DNA from: Gemmatimonadota bacterium
GTDB taxonomy: Bacteria; Gemmatimonadota; Gemmatimonadetes; Gemmatimonadales; GWC2-71-9
Direction of reading: 5' to 3'
DNA: 34,593 nucleotides
NCBI GenBank assembly: GCA_020350425.1
Contig: CP070716.1
Coordinates: 238,057-272,649 of the forward strand
Made by a program: the position numbers and the translations under genes. The notes beneath the pieces were generated by a model that was not told the origin of the DNA, made no database searches, and worked only from the letters and a program-made list of their open reading frames with translations. Shown here one piece after another: positions 25,221 through 33,165 of this stretch; within the stretch, counting starts at the first letter, position 1; each line of letters begins with the position of its first letter.

Positions 25221-25843
25221 GCCGGGCGCTGACGGTCGCGCTCGCGTTCGGCGTGCTGTGTGCCGGGTCGGCTGAGGCGCAGACGATCCGGGTGGGGCTG
25301 TCGGGGCTGGGCATGTCGTATGCCGAGACGAACGAGAGCCGCAGCTGGGATGGCGGGGGCGGGGCGGCCTCCCTGGTCGTGCGACTGGGCCGGTTCGGGC
25401 TCGATGCCTACGGGTTCACGGCCAAGCTCAAGGCCGACTCATCGAACGTGAGCGACTTCGACATGCTGCAGGGCGACGTGCGGGCCAGCTTCTTCATCGT
25501 GCCGGTGATCGCCGTCGAGCTGGGGTTCGGCCGTCGTGCCACCGACCCCGATTTCGCCGCCCAGGACGTGGGGCTGTGGCGCTTCGGTATCCTGTCGGAG
25601 ATGCCGCTCACCCGCCTCGGGATCATCTGGATTCGCGGCGCGTACCTGGCGCCCCGGTTCGAGGGCGGCGGCGACGTGGGGCTGTCGGCCGAAGTCGGTC
25701 TCGGCATCGCGGTGGGAACGGCCAACGGGCGGTTCCGGGTGCGCGCCGACTACGAGTTTCAGCGCATCGACCGCAAGGTGGACAACCAGGATGTGCCGCT
25801 GCAGATGTCGCTGGCGAAGCTGGGTCTTGAAGTGGGATTCTGA
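25217..25843 (+). CDS. Small outer-membrane barrel-like protein, last gene of the kinase operon
   Basis: The product is 208 residues. GTG 25217 overlaps the previous stop (GTGA), with a purine-rich site 4 bases before it. A signal peptide (LTVALAFGVLCAGSAEAQ) is followed by a Gly- and aromatic-rich alternating sequence and a terminal GLEVGF with the C-terminal Phe. It looks like an 8-10 strand outer-membrane barrel, but no family is recognised. It closes the four-gene operon and is followed by a strong hairpin. Confidence 0.75.
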   Translation: MSRALTVALAFGVLCAGSAEAQTIRVGLSGLGMSYAETNESRSWDGGGGAASLVVRLGRFGLDAYGFTAKLKADSSNVSDFDMLQGDVRASFFIVPVIAVELGFGRRATDPDFAAQDVGLWRFGILSEMPLTRLGIIWIRGAYLAPRFEGGGDVGLSAEVGLGIAVGTANGRFRVRADYEFQRIDRKVDNQDVPLQMSLAKLGLEVGF

Positions 25844-25865
25844 CCGGCGCGGGCGTGAGGACGGC

Positions 25866-25893
25866 AAGCGGCAGGCTGCTCGGCCTGCCGCTT
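25866..25893. terminator. Hairpin terminator with short T-tract
   Basis: A perfect 11-bp stem, AAGCGGCAGGC (25866-25876) and GCCTGCCGCTT (25883-25893), with a 6-base loop, is followed by CTTTTC. It ends the kinase operon and lies 5 bases from the stop of the small minus-strand gene, so it probably serves both. Confidence 0.85.
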
Positions 25894-25897
25894 CTTT

Positions 25898-26137
25898 TCA
25901 TGAGGGTGGGGGATCGTGCTCGGTCGGGTCGCTCGCGTCGGCGTCGGCGCCCGAGGCCCGCTGCGGCAGGAGCCGCAGCGCGAGGCCCACGGCCAAGGCG
26001 GCAATGCCGGCCCACACGAGCAGCATCCGTCCCAGCCGGGCCCCAACGAGCACCAGCAGGGCGCCGGCCACCAGCGCCGCTGCCTTCCAGCGGAGGTAGC
26101 GGTCGGGTCCCCGTCTGCTGCGGCTGGCGAGGAACAT
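25898..26137 (-). CDS. Small two-helix membrane protein, unknown function
   Basis: The product is 79 residues. The N-terminus is basic (SRSRRGPDRYLRW), followed by two membrane helices (about 20-37 and 39-56) separated by a short Arg-containing turn (GARLGRM), and an acidic hydrophilic tail (DADASDPTEHDPPPS). Positive-inside residues suggest an N-in hairpin topology. No strong ribosome site precedes ATG 26137; a GTG a few codons upstream in frame is an alternative. It is divergent from the penicillin-acylase-type gene. No family is recognised; the membrane pattern and the terminator just beyond it support a real gene. Confidence 0.6.
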   Translation of the reverse strand: MFLASRSRRGPDRYLRWKAAALVAGALLVLVGARLGRMLLVWAGIAALAVGLALRLLPQRASGADADASDPTEHDPPPS

Positions 26138-26191
26138 GACGTAGGATAGCACCGGCTTGACTGGCCCGGCACCTCGCGGTGACAATGTGGC

Positions 26192-28657
26192 ATGACCCGA
26201 GTGCGCACCATCGCCGCCGCGGTCGTTCTCGCAGCGCTCCTCTTCGTCGGCTTCCGTCCCGTCGGGTCGCTCCCGGCGGTGGGGCGCCTGCTGGACCCCT
26301 GGAGCGGCGTCTGGTCGGTGGCGACGACGGCGCACCTTCCGGAGCACGCCGTGGGGGGGATTCCGGGGCTCCGCGACAGCGTGTTGGTACTGTACGACGA
26401 CCGCGCCGTGCCACACGTCTTTGCCGCCAGCCCGGAGGACGCCGCCCGGGCCATGGGGTACGTCGTGGCGCGCGACCGGCTGTTCCAGCTCGACCTGCAG
26501 GCCCGCGCGCCGGCCGGAAAGCTCACCGAGCTGCTCGGCGCGCGCGCCCTCCCGCTCGACCGGGAGATGCGCCGCCTCGGCCTGCCGCAGAGTGCCGACC
26601 GAGCGTTCGCGGCGCTCGATTCGACGTCCGAGATGTACCGCACCATGGGGGCGTATGCCGCGGGGGTGAACGCGTGGATCGACGGGCTCGGGCGCCGCGA
26701 TCTCCCGTTCGAGTACCATCTGCTCGGCGCGCGGCCCGCCCGCTGGGAGCCGGTGAACACGCTCTACCTGCTGCGTCGCATGGGCCACATGCTGGCCTAC
26801 TCGGCCGACGAGCTCCGCCGCGAGCGGGTCGCGGCGCTGGTGGGCGAGGCGGCGGCCGACGCGTTGTTCCCCGTGGAGAGTCCGATCCAGGAGCCAGTCC
26901 AGCCGGGGGCGGGAGAGCATCCCCGCGTCGACAGCACGCCCCTCCCGCCGCCGGGCGAGCCTGCGGCGCCGCCGTCGCTCGTGGTGCGCGGGCCCGACGA
27001 GCGTGGGCGCGTGCAGGCGAGCAACAACTGGGCGGTCGCGCCCGCCAAGAGCGCGACCGGCTACGCGCTGCTCGAAGGGGATCCGCACCTGCTGCTCACA
27101 CTCCCGTCGATCTGGTACGAGGCGCACCTCGTGGTACCCGAGGTGCTCGACGTGTACGGCGTGACGCTCACCGGCAGCCCCTCGATCATCATCGGCTTCA
27201 ACCGCGACGTGGCGTGGAGCTTCACCACCAACACGGCTGACGTGCTGGATTACTACGTCGAGGAGCTGGACGATTCCGAGCGGCCGGCGCGCTACCGGCT
27301 CGACGGCGAGTGGCGTCCGTTGGCGGCGCGGGTGGAAGAGTACCTGGGTGCGCGGGGGGAGGTCCTCGCCGCCGACACCGTGTACTCCACCCACCGGGGT
27401 CCAATCGTGTGGCGCAACGGCCGCGCGCTGTCGCTGCGCTGGACGGTGCTGGAGGACCAGGGCACCAGCGAAGCGCTGTATCGCGCCACGACCGCGCGCT
27501 CGGTGGACGAGTGGTTGCGCACCATGGAGGCCTACGAGGCGCCGTCGCAGACCGCGGTCGTGGCCGACCGCGCAGGCAACATCGCGGTCCGCGCGCTCGG
27601 ACGGGTGCCGCTCCGCCCCGGCGACGGGCGTGGCGACCGCCTGTTCGACGGCACCACGAGCGCGAGTGACTGGGTGGGGTGGTGGCCGCTGGAGCGGCAG
27701 CCGTTCGCACTCAACCCGCAACAGGGCTACGTCGCATCCGCCAATCAGCAGCCCATCGACCCAGAGGACGACGACACCTATCTCGGGGTGAACTGGTTCC
27801 CGCCGTGGCGCGCGATGCGCATCAACCGGCTGCTGCGCGAGCACGACGCCGTGACGCCGGACGACCTGCGGCGCTTCCAGACCGATCCCGGGAGCGCCCG
27901 CGCCGATCGCTTCGTCCCCTGGTTCCTGGCGGCATCCCGCCGGCTCACGCAGGCCGGGCGGGACCCGGCGGGGCTGGTGGCGGCGGCGGCGTTGCTCGCC
28001 GAGTGGGACCGGCGCTACACGCGGGAGAACGCGCGGGCCGTGCTCTTCGAGCTGGCGATCGAAGAGCTCGAAGACCGCACGTGGGACGAGCTGGTCCCGC
28101 CGGGAGAGGGCGACGCCTCACCCGATGCACGCGTCGCGACCCCGATGGAGAGCGTGCTCTACCGGCTGCTGTATGACGAGCGGAGTGCCTGGTGGGATGT
28201 GCGCGCGACGGCCGACGTGGTGGAGGACCGGGACCTGATCCTGGGGCAGAGCCTCGCCGCCGCGCTCGAGCGAGCGACGGAGCGCTACGGTGACCCGGCA
28301 GATGGCGGCTGGCGTTGGGAGCGGATCCGCCACGCCAACATCTACCACCTGTTGTATGTGCGAAGCCTCTCGGCGCTCGGTCTGCCGGTGCAGGGCGGCC
28401 CGTCGACGCTCAGCCCGTCGTCGGGGAGTGGCGTGTGGGGCGCGAGCTGGCGACAGGTGGTGGAGCTCGGGCCCGAGGTCACCGCGCGCGTGATCTACCC
28501 CGGCGGCCAGTCGGGCAATCCGGTGAGCCCGCGCTACGACGACCGCATCGCCAAGTGGCAGGTCGGCGAGCTGGACTCGGCGCTCATGCCCGAGCTGCCC
28601 TCCCAGCTGCCGGCGGACCGGGTGTTGGCGACGCTCGTGCTCCGGCCGGAGCGCTGA
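26192..28657 (+). CDS. Exported penicillin-acylase family (S45) Ntn hydrolase
   Basis: The product is 821 residues. An N-terminal hydrophobic anchor (about 7-20) is followed by the propeptide/alpha part with YDDRAVPHVFAASPEDAARAMG and a signature GYVVARDRLFQLDLQ. The predicted self-cleavage site places the nucleophile Ser at S277 (GRVQASNNWAVAP), and the beta chain then shows ALLEGDPHLLLTLPSIWYE and TNTADVLDYYVEEL, as in penicillin and acyl-homoserine-lactone acylases. It probably hydrolyses an amide (acyl-amino acid, AHL or beta-lactam side chain) in the periplasm; the substrate cannot be told. Overlaps the next gene by one base (TGATG). Confidence 0.92.
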   Translation: MTRVRTIAAAVVLAALLFVGFRPVGSLPAVGRLLDPWSGVWSVATTAHLPEHAVGGIPGLRDSVLVLYDDRAVPHVFAASPEDAARAMGYVVARDRLFQLDLQARAPAGKLTELLGARALPLDREMRRLGLPQSADRAFAALDSTSEMYRTMGAYAAGVNAWIDGLGRRDLPFEYHLLGARPARWEPVNTLYLLRRMGHMLAYSADELRRERVAALVGEAAADALFPVESPIQEPVQPGAGEHPRVDSTPLPPPGEPAAPPSLVVRGPDERGRVQASNNWAVAPAKSATGYALLEGDPHLLLTLPSIWYEAHLVVPEVLDVYGVTLTGSPSIIIGFNRDVAWSFTTNTADVLDYYVEELDDSERPARYRLDGEWRPLAARVEEYLGARGEVLAADTVYSTHRGPIVWRNGRALSLRWTVLEDQGTSEALYRATTARSVDEWLRTMEAYEAPSQTAVVADRAGNIAVRALGRVPLRPGDGRGDRLFDGTTSASDWVGWWPLERQPFALNPQQGYVASANQQPIDPEDDDTYLGVNWFPPWRAMRINRLLREHDAVTPDDLRRFQTDPGSARADRFVPWFLAASRRLTQAGRDPAGLVAAAALLAEWDRRYTRENARAVLFELAIEELEDRTWDELVPPGEGDASPDARVATPMESVLYRLLYDERSAWWDVRATADVVEDRDLILGQSLAAALERATERYGDPADGGWRWERIRHANIYHLLYVRSLSALGLPVQGGPSTLSPSSGSGVWGASWRQVVELGPEVTARVIYPGGQSGNPVSPRYDDRIAKWQVGELDSALMPELPSQLPADRVLATLVLRPER

Positions 28658-29025
28658 TGGTGCGCGCGAGCTTGCGAGTCGGACTGCTCGCCCTGGCCTT
28701 CGCCCTCGCGACGGCAGCGTTTGGCTGGTGGAGCGTGGCGCTCCTGGGTGCGGTTTGGGGGGGCGTGGCCGTCGTGGCCAGCCGCCCAGGCGTTACCGCC
28801 GGGGTGGCGGCCGGTGTGGGGTGGGTCGTTTTACTGGCGGTGACGGCGGCGCAGGGCCCCGTGTGGGACCTGGCGCAGCGGGTCGGGGGCGTGCTGGCGC
28901 TGCCCGGGTGGCTGGTACCGGTGGTGACAGTGGCGTTTGGGGTGCTGTTGGGGGGGAGTGCGGCCGAGTTGGCCGTTGGGGCACGCACCTGGCGCGGCAT
29001 CGGAGGTGGCGGCGTAAACGATTGA
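28657..29025 (+). CDS. Small multi-pass membrane protein, unknown function
   Basis: The product is 122 residues. Its ATG shares one base with the stop of the acylase gene, so they are coupled. At least three to four hydrophobic segments cover most of the length (about 6-24, 26-41, 44-64, 76-100), with a charged C-terminal AVGARTWRGIG. No family recognised. An opposite-strand frame over the same bases is a composition artefact. The coupling and continuous hydrophobic pattern support it. Confidence 0.65.
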   Translation: MVRASLRVGLLALAFALATAAFGWWSVALLGAVWGGVAVVASRPGVTAGVAAGVGWVVLLAVTAAQGPVWDLAQRVGGVLALPGWLVPVVTVAFGVLLGGSAAELAVGARTWRGIGGGGVND

Positions 29026-29130
29026 CATGAAACAACTTAACGCACCATCTGGGTGCCGCTATCGGTCGCGGCCCGGTGCCCTGCTCCGAGCGAAGGTGGA
29101 CCCACCGTCGCGAAAGTAGTTGTCGTTATT

Positions 29131-29138
29131 TATATTTG
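29131..29138 (+). promoter_or_regulatory. AT-rich -10-like element before the barrel gene
   Basis: TATATTTG at 29131-29138 is an AT-rich island in GC-rich DNA. It matches both a sigma70 -10 box (TATATT, five of six) and the Bacteroidetes -7 consensus TAnnTTTG, 28 bases before ATG 29167. No matching -35 or -33 element is seen at the expected distance. It is likely the core of the promoter for the 29167 gene. Confidence 0.45.
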
Positions 29139-29166
29139 CGCCATTCCTGCACTGGAGGATCCAGCA

Positions 29167-29889
29167 ATGAAGCGGGTTTTTGCGGTCTGTCTGCTGCTCA
29201 GCCTCGGCGCCGGGGCTGCGCAGGCACAGCTTGCCTCGTTCCCGGTCTGGTACTCGCCGGCGTTCGGGAGCGGCGTCGGTATCTTCGGTACGTTCGGCAC
29301 GGGCCTGAACGACGATGCGAAGTTCGGTGACTCTGCGCCGCTGGCATTCGGCGGCCACATCAACATCGGGGTCTCCGCGTTCAAGATGTGGGCCGGTGCC
29401 AACTACGTGAATCCGAAGGTCGACGGGGTAGACAACGAACTCTCCTTCGGCGGCAATCTCGGCGTGGGGATCTACAAGGGCGCATCGTCGCCGGTCTACG
29501 TCGATCTGATGGTCGGGGCGGGCTATGCCAAGTTCGGCTCGGGCGCGTTCGAGGAGAAGGTCCTCAATGTGCCGATCGCCATCCCGATCGCCTACGGTGC
29601 CGCGCTGCAAGGCGGAACAACGGTCGAGGTCTGGGTCGCGCCGCACTTGATTTGGTGGAACTGGTCGGTGGGTGGCGGAGACTCTGAATCGGACATCGGC
29701 TTCGGCGCCGGCGGCGGCATCAACGTGTACTCGGCGATGGGAATCGGTGGGTTCGTGAACGCCGACTGGTCGACGACGAAGTTTGGCGGCGCCACGGAGA
29801 GCACCACCCCGTTCCGTCTCGGTGCGGGCCTGGCGTGGAAGTTCACCGTTCCGAGCTTCTCGGAGTCGAGGGGGTTGATGGGCGGCTGA
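29167..29889 (+). CDS. Exported Gly-rich outer-membrane beta-barrel protein
   Basis: The product is 240 residues; ATG 29167 has GGAGGA 7 bases upstream. A signal peptide (VFAVCLLLSLGAGAAQAQ) precedes a Gly-rich beta sequence with many two-residue alternations (VGIFGTFGTGLNDD, GGNLGVGIYKG, GFGAGGGINVYSAMGIGG), typical of an 8-10 strand barrel. A C-terminal tail after the last strand (SFSESRGLMGG) removes the usual terminal Phe. No family recognised. It has its own promoter and is followed by a 16-base palindrome. Confidence 0.78.
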   Translation: MKRVFAVCLLLSLGAGAAQAQLASFPVWYSPAFGSGVGIFGTFGTGLNDDAKFGDSAPLAFGGHINIGVSAFKMWAGANYVNPKVDGVDNELSFGGNLGVGIYKGASSPVYVDLMVGAGYAKFGSGAFEEKVLNVPIAIPIAYGAALQGGTTVEVWVAPHLIWWNWSVGGGDSESDIGFGAGGGINVYSAMGIGGFVNADWSTTKFGGATESTTPFRLGAGLAWKFTVPSFSESRGLMGG

Positions 29890-29921
29890 TCGTCTCAGCC
29901 GACGCGCAGTTCGCAGGATAG

Positions 29922-29937
29922 GTACAATCGATTGTAC
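29922..29937. promoter_or_regulatory. Perfect 16-bp palindrome GTACAATCGATTGTAC
   Basis: GTACAATC/GATTGTAC at 29922-29937 reads the same on both strands. It lies in the 172-base gap between the barrel gene and the STAS-like gene, 125 bases before ATG 30062. It is too short of loop to be a terminator and better fits an operator. It is AT-rich against the surrounding GC-rich DNA. Confidence 0.45.
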
Positions 29938-30047
29938 TGCGGGGCGTTCCGGCTTGGCGGCCGGGGCGCCCCGTTCTGCGCTCGTGTGGCCCGAGTCGCG
30001 CGCGCCGCGCCGTCTGCTCATATTCTGCGGGGTCTAGTCCACACGGT

Positions 30048-30062
30048 TGGAGGATACCTCCA
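30048..30062 (+). promoter_or_regulatory. Hairpin covering the Shine-Dalgarno and start codon
   Basis: TGGAGG (30048-30053), ATA, CCTCCA (30057-30062) is a perfect 6-bp stem with a 3-base loop. It contains the whole GGAGG ribosome site and the A of ATG 30062. In the mRNA, folding would hide the initiation site; melting or ribosome binding would open it. Confidence 0.5.
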
Positions 30063-30427
30063 TGGCGCGCACCAGGTTCGTCGAGCACGAGGGACGGCAG
30101 ATTCTCTTCGTGGACTTCGCGGGTCTCAGCGACGAGGCCGACGCCCTCGCCGCGATCGCCGAGTCCCAGGCGTTCGTGGCGCAGCAGCCCGAGGGCGCGC
30201 TCCTCACGCTCACCGACGTCACCGACATGCAGTTCGACGAGACGGTCGCCAAGGCGCTGTGGGAGCTGATGCGCCACAACAAGAAGCGCGTCCGCGCCGG
30301 TGCCGTGGTGGGGCTGTCGGGCGAGCGTCAGGAGGATCTCTACGAGCTCCTGACCCACCAGGCCCGCCGCGACCTCCCCGTGTTCGAGACGGCGGAGGAA
30401 GCGAAGGCCTGGCTCGTGGAGCAGTGA
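30062..30427 (+). CDS. STAS/SEC14-like (SpoIIAA-like) domain protein
   Basis: The product is 121 residues. The layout matches a small family usually annotated as STAS/SEC14-domain proteins: an opening beta pair (FVEHEGRQILFVDFAGLSDE), the characteristic GALLTLTDVTDMQFDE, HNKKRVRAGAVVGLSG, and the ending FETAEEAKAWLVEQ. The fold is that of anti-sigma-antagonist-type domains, but no phosphorylatable Ser in the canonical place is claimed. GGAGG lies 8 bases before ATG 30062 and is part of a hairpin. It is followed 1 base after its stop by the DinB-like gene, so the pair is an operon. Confidence 0.85.
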   Translation: MARTRFVEHEGRQILFVDFAGLSDEADALAAIAESQAFVAQQPEGALLTLTDVTDMQFDETVAKALWELMRHNKKRVRAGAVVGLSGERQEDLYELLTHQARRDLPVFETAEEAKAWLVEQ

Positions 30428-30428
30428 C

Positions 30429-30944
30429 GTGGCTGGAGTGAGCTCGTTCCTGGAGGAGAGCCTCGGGGCCTGGCGGGACGCCCGCGAGGGGATCATCGAC
30501 GAGGTACGCAACATTCCGGCCGACCGGTTCGATTTTCGGCCGACGCCCGAGGTGAAGAGCGTCCGGGAGCTGGTACGGCACATCCTCGAGGTCTCGATGA
30601 TGATGACGGGGGAGCTCACCCGCACCGACACGAACTTCCGCCGCGCCCCGTGGCCCGAGCTGCTCGCCCTGTACGCCAAGCCGGCGTACGAGGCAGAAGC
30701 CAAACAGGAGCTGCTCGACCTGCTGGAATCCCAGATGGCGGACGCCGAGGACGCCTTCAAGGCGTGCGGCGAGCTCGAGATGCGGCAGTTCATCGACAAC
30801 TTCGACGGCTCCCGCGGCACCAAGATGCAGTGGCTGCACCACGGCATCGCGCAGGAGATGTATCATCGGGGACAGTTGACGCTGTACGCGCGGCTCCTGG
30901 GACTGGAGCCGGCGCTGACGCGGCGCATACGCGAGGGCAGCTAG
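30429..30944 (+). CDS. DinB-family putative metal-dependent protein
   Basis: The product is 171 residues, beginning at GTG 30429 (a second GTG at 30438 is an alternative). The DinB four-helix bundle metal ligands are visible: H51 (RHILEV), H138 and H146 (HHGIAQEMYHRGQ), the typical H-x7-H ending. The helical GELTRTDTNF and YEAEAKQELLDLLESQM regions fill the bundle. Family members include bacillithiol/mycothiol transferases and many uncharacterised proteins; the substrate is unknown. It follows the STAS-like gene by one base. Confidence 0.85.
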   Translation: MAGVSSFLEESLGAWRDAREGIIDEVRNIPADRFDFRPTPEVKSVRELVRHILEVSMMMTGELTRTDTNFRRAPWPELLALYAKPAYEAEAKQELLDLLESQMADAEDAFKACGELEMRQFIDNFDGSRGTKMQWLHHGIAQEMYHRGQLTLYARLLGLEPALTRRIREGS

Positions 30945-30979
30945 AGATCGATGGCAGCGAGAATCAGAGGAGGAAAGCA

Positions 30980-31942
30980 ATGAAGCGCGTAGTGTTCGGC
31001 ATAGGGCTTGTACTACTGGTGGCGTTCCTGCCCAGGGTCGCCGCCGCACAGGAGTCCACCGTCTCGGGCACCGTGATCAACAAAGCCACCGGCCAGCCGC
31101 TGCAGTATGCGGTAGTCGGGATCCCGGAGCTCAGGATCTGGGATCTCAGTTCCGAGACGGGGGCGTTCACGCTCGAAGGGGTACAGCCGGGTGTGTACCG
31201 CTTCATCGCGAATCGCCGCGGCTACTACCTGACCGATCTCAACGTCCGGATCGACGGTCCCGTGGAGTTCGAGGTCCAGCTCACCCCCGAGGATCCCGAC
31301 GAGCCTGTGGTGTCGGGCGCGCTCACGGGCGTCATTCGGGACCAGACCTCGGGCCAGCCGGTCGACGGCGTCGAGGTCACGGTCGAGCCCACCGGACAGG
31401 AGGCACGCACCGACAATCAGGGGCAGTTTGAGATCCGTGACATCTCCGCGGGGGCGCTGCGCCTCACCTTCCGGCGCGTCGGGTACGAGCCGCGCGTCGA
31501 CACGGTGGCGTCGTTCCCCGGCGTGAGCCTCGTTCTCGAGCTCACCATGTCCGCGCAGCCCATCGAGCTCGATCCGGTCGTGGTGACGGCGCGACCTGCC
31601 TATCTGGAGGCGAACGGGTACTACCGCCGGGCGAGGGACCGCCGAGGTCGGCAGTACGACCCCGATGAGGTCGAGCGCCTGGGCTACCCCGACTTCACGC
31701 GCATGTTCGTCTTCCCCGGCGCCCGGGTCCAGCGCGGACGCATGGGGCAGCAGGTGTTGGTGAACACCCGCGAGGGCAATTGCGAGTACACCGTGTGGAT
31801 CGACGGGTCGCCGGTTCCCGGCATCGGGCTCGACGAGATCAACGGGAGCTGGGTCGAGGCCGTGGAGGTGTATAGTGGGCTGGATACGCCTCCGGGGTAC
31901 TCGGATCGCTGCGGCGTGATCCTGGTCTGGTCGAAGCAGTAG
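30980..31942 (+). CDS. Exported carboxypeptidase-regulatory-like repeat protein with TonB-plug-like C-terminus, no barrel
   Basis: The product is 320 residues; ATG 30980 follows GAGGAGGAA. The signal peptide (VVFGIGLVLLVAFLPRVAAAQ) is followed by two carboxypeptidase-regulatory (CarboxypepD_reg) repeats, about 25-100 (SGTVINKATGQPLQYAVVGI) and 112-185 (GVIRDQTSGQPVDGVEVTVE). Then a stretch resembling a TonB-receptor plug appears (PIELDPVVVTARP, VQRGRMGQQVLVN, YTVWIDGSPVPGIG, WVEAVEVYSG), but the protein ends with no beta-barrel (usual receptors exceed 600 residues). It may be a periplasmic or outer-membrane accessory protein. The frame ends with a normal stop, so truncation is not an obvious frameshift. 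Confidence 0.8.
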   Translation: MKRVVFGIGLVLLVAFLPRVAAAQESTVSGTVINKATGQPLQYAVVGIPELRIWDLSSETGAFTLEGVQPGVYRFIANRRGYYLTDLNVRIDGPVEFEVQLTPEDPDEPVVSGALTGVIRDQTSGQPVDGVEVTVEPTGQEARTDNQGQFEIRDISAGALRLTFRRVGYEPRVDTVASFPGVSLVLELTMSAQPIELDPVVVTARPAYLEANGYYRRARDRRGRQYDPDEVERLGYPDFTRMFVFPGARVQRGRMGQQVLVNTREGNCEYTVWIDGSPVPGIGLDEINGSWVEAVEVYSGLDTPPGYSDRCGVILVWSKQ

Positions 31943-32003
31943 GGCCGCCGCAGCTTCCGCCCCAGCTATGGGGCAAGTCACCCCAACCGACCCGGAGGGA
32001 ACC

Positions 32004-33071
32004 GTGCGCTACGTCGCCACCCGCTCCCTGATGATCGTAGTCCTCGCTGTGCTTCCCGCGGCGGCTTCCGCCCAGGAACGCGTGCCCTTCACCGTGGGTC
32101 CCGTCGTGGCCGGGCCTGGTCAGCAGGCCTCCGGCTACCTCGAGATCGCCGCGGGTGTGGATGAGGGAACCAGTATCCCGGTGACGGTGGTGCACGGGGC
32201 CGGCCCCGGGCCGGTGCTCGCGCTCATCGCCGGCACGCACGGCTACGAGTACCCGCCCATCACCGCGCTCCAGCAGGTTCGAGCCACGCTCGATCCGGCA
32301 CGGCTCGCCGGCACGGTCATCATGGTGCACGTGGCGAACATGCCGTCGTTCCTCGGGCGGACCGTGTACTACAGTCCCGTGGACGGCAAGAACCTGAACC
32401 GGGTGTACCCCGGCCGTCCGGACGGCACGGTGAGCGAGCGGATCGCGCACGCCATCACGACCGAGGTCATCGACCGGGCCGATTACGTGATCGACCTGCA
32501 TTGCGGCGACGGGAACGAGGCCCTGAGGCCCTACACCTACTGGATGATTACCGGCGATGCCGAGCTCGACGCCGCGTCGCGCGAGCTGGCGATCGCCTTC
32601 GGCCTGGATCACATCGTGATCGATCGCGGCCGCCCCGACGATGCCGGTGCTTCGGTGTACACCGCCAACACGGGGCTCACGCGGGGCAAGCCGTCGATCA
32701 CGACCGAGACGGGGCAGCTCGGGACGAACGATGCCGAGTGGGTGGCGCTCGCCGAGCGCGGCGTGTGGAACCTGCTGCGCCACCTCCGGATGATGCCGGG
32801 CGAGGTCGAGCGCCCCGGCGCCATCGTCTGGCTCGACCGGTACGAGGTGCTGCGCAGTCCGGTGACCGGGATCTTCCGGCCCGCGGTGCGGGACGGCTAC
32901 GCCGTGGCGGAGGGCGGGCTCATCGGTACCCTGGTGGACTTCTTCGGCGAGCCGATCGAGGAGGTGCGGGCCCCGTTCGCCGGGATCGTCAACTACGTGG
33001 TGGCCACGCCGCCGGTGCGCGAAGGGGAGCCGCTCGGGATGGTGAGCCACGTGCAGCAGGAGCCCCGCTAG
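32004..33071 (+). CDS. Exported aspartoacylase/succinylglutamate desuccinylase-like zinc hydrolase
   Basis: The product is 355 residues. GTG 32004 is preferred over an earlier in-frame start because GGAGGGA lies 3 bases before it and a signal peptide follows (LMIVVLAVLPAAASAQE). The zinc-ligand motifs of the AstE/AspA branch of M14-like hydrolases are present: H79-x-x-E82 (GTHGYEYPP) and H166 (DLHCGDG), with a conserved VDGKNLNRVYPG substrate-binding block. The C-terminal part (PFAGIVNYV and the GEPLGMV ending) resembles the capping beta domain. Related enzymes cleave N-acyl amino acids; known ones are cytosolic, so the signal peptide is unusual. Confidence 0.88.
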   Translation: MRYVATRSLMIVVLAVLPAAASAQERVPFTVGPVVAGPGQQASGYLEIAAGVDEGTSIPVTVVHGAGPGPVLALIAGTHGYEYPPITALQQVRATLDPARLAGTVIMVHVANMPSFLGRTVYYSPVDGKNLNRVYPGRPDGTVSERIAHAITTEVIDRADYVIDLHCGDGNEALRPYTYWMITGDAELDAASRELAIAFGLDHIVIDRGRPDDAGASVYTANTGLTRGKPSITTETGQLGTNDAEWVALAERGVWNLLRHLRMMPGEVERPGAIVWLDRYEVLRSPVTGIFRPAVRDGYAVAEGGLIGTLVDFFGEPIEEVRAPFAGIVNYVVATPPVREGEPLGMVSHVQQEPR

Positions 33072-33165
33072 CAGAGCGCCGCAGCGGGCCTGGCTGCCAT
33101 CGCGGGGGTGACGGCACCGGAGAGGGCGGGGTATTCGGGGGTGAAGACCAACCGGGCGGTGGCTG

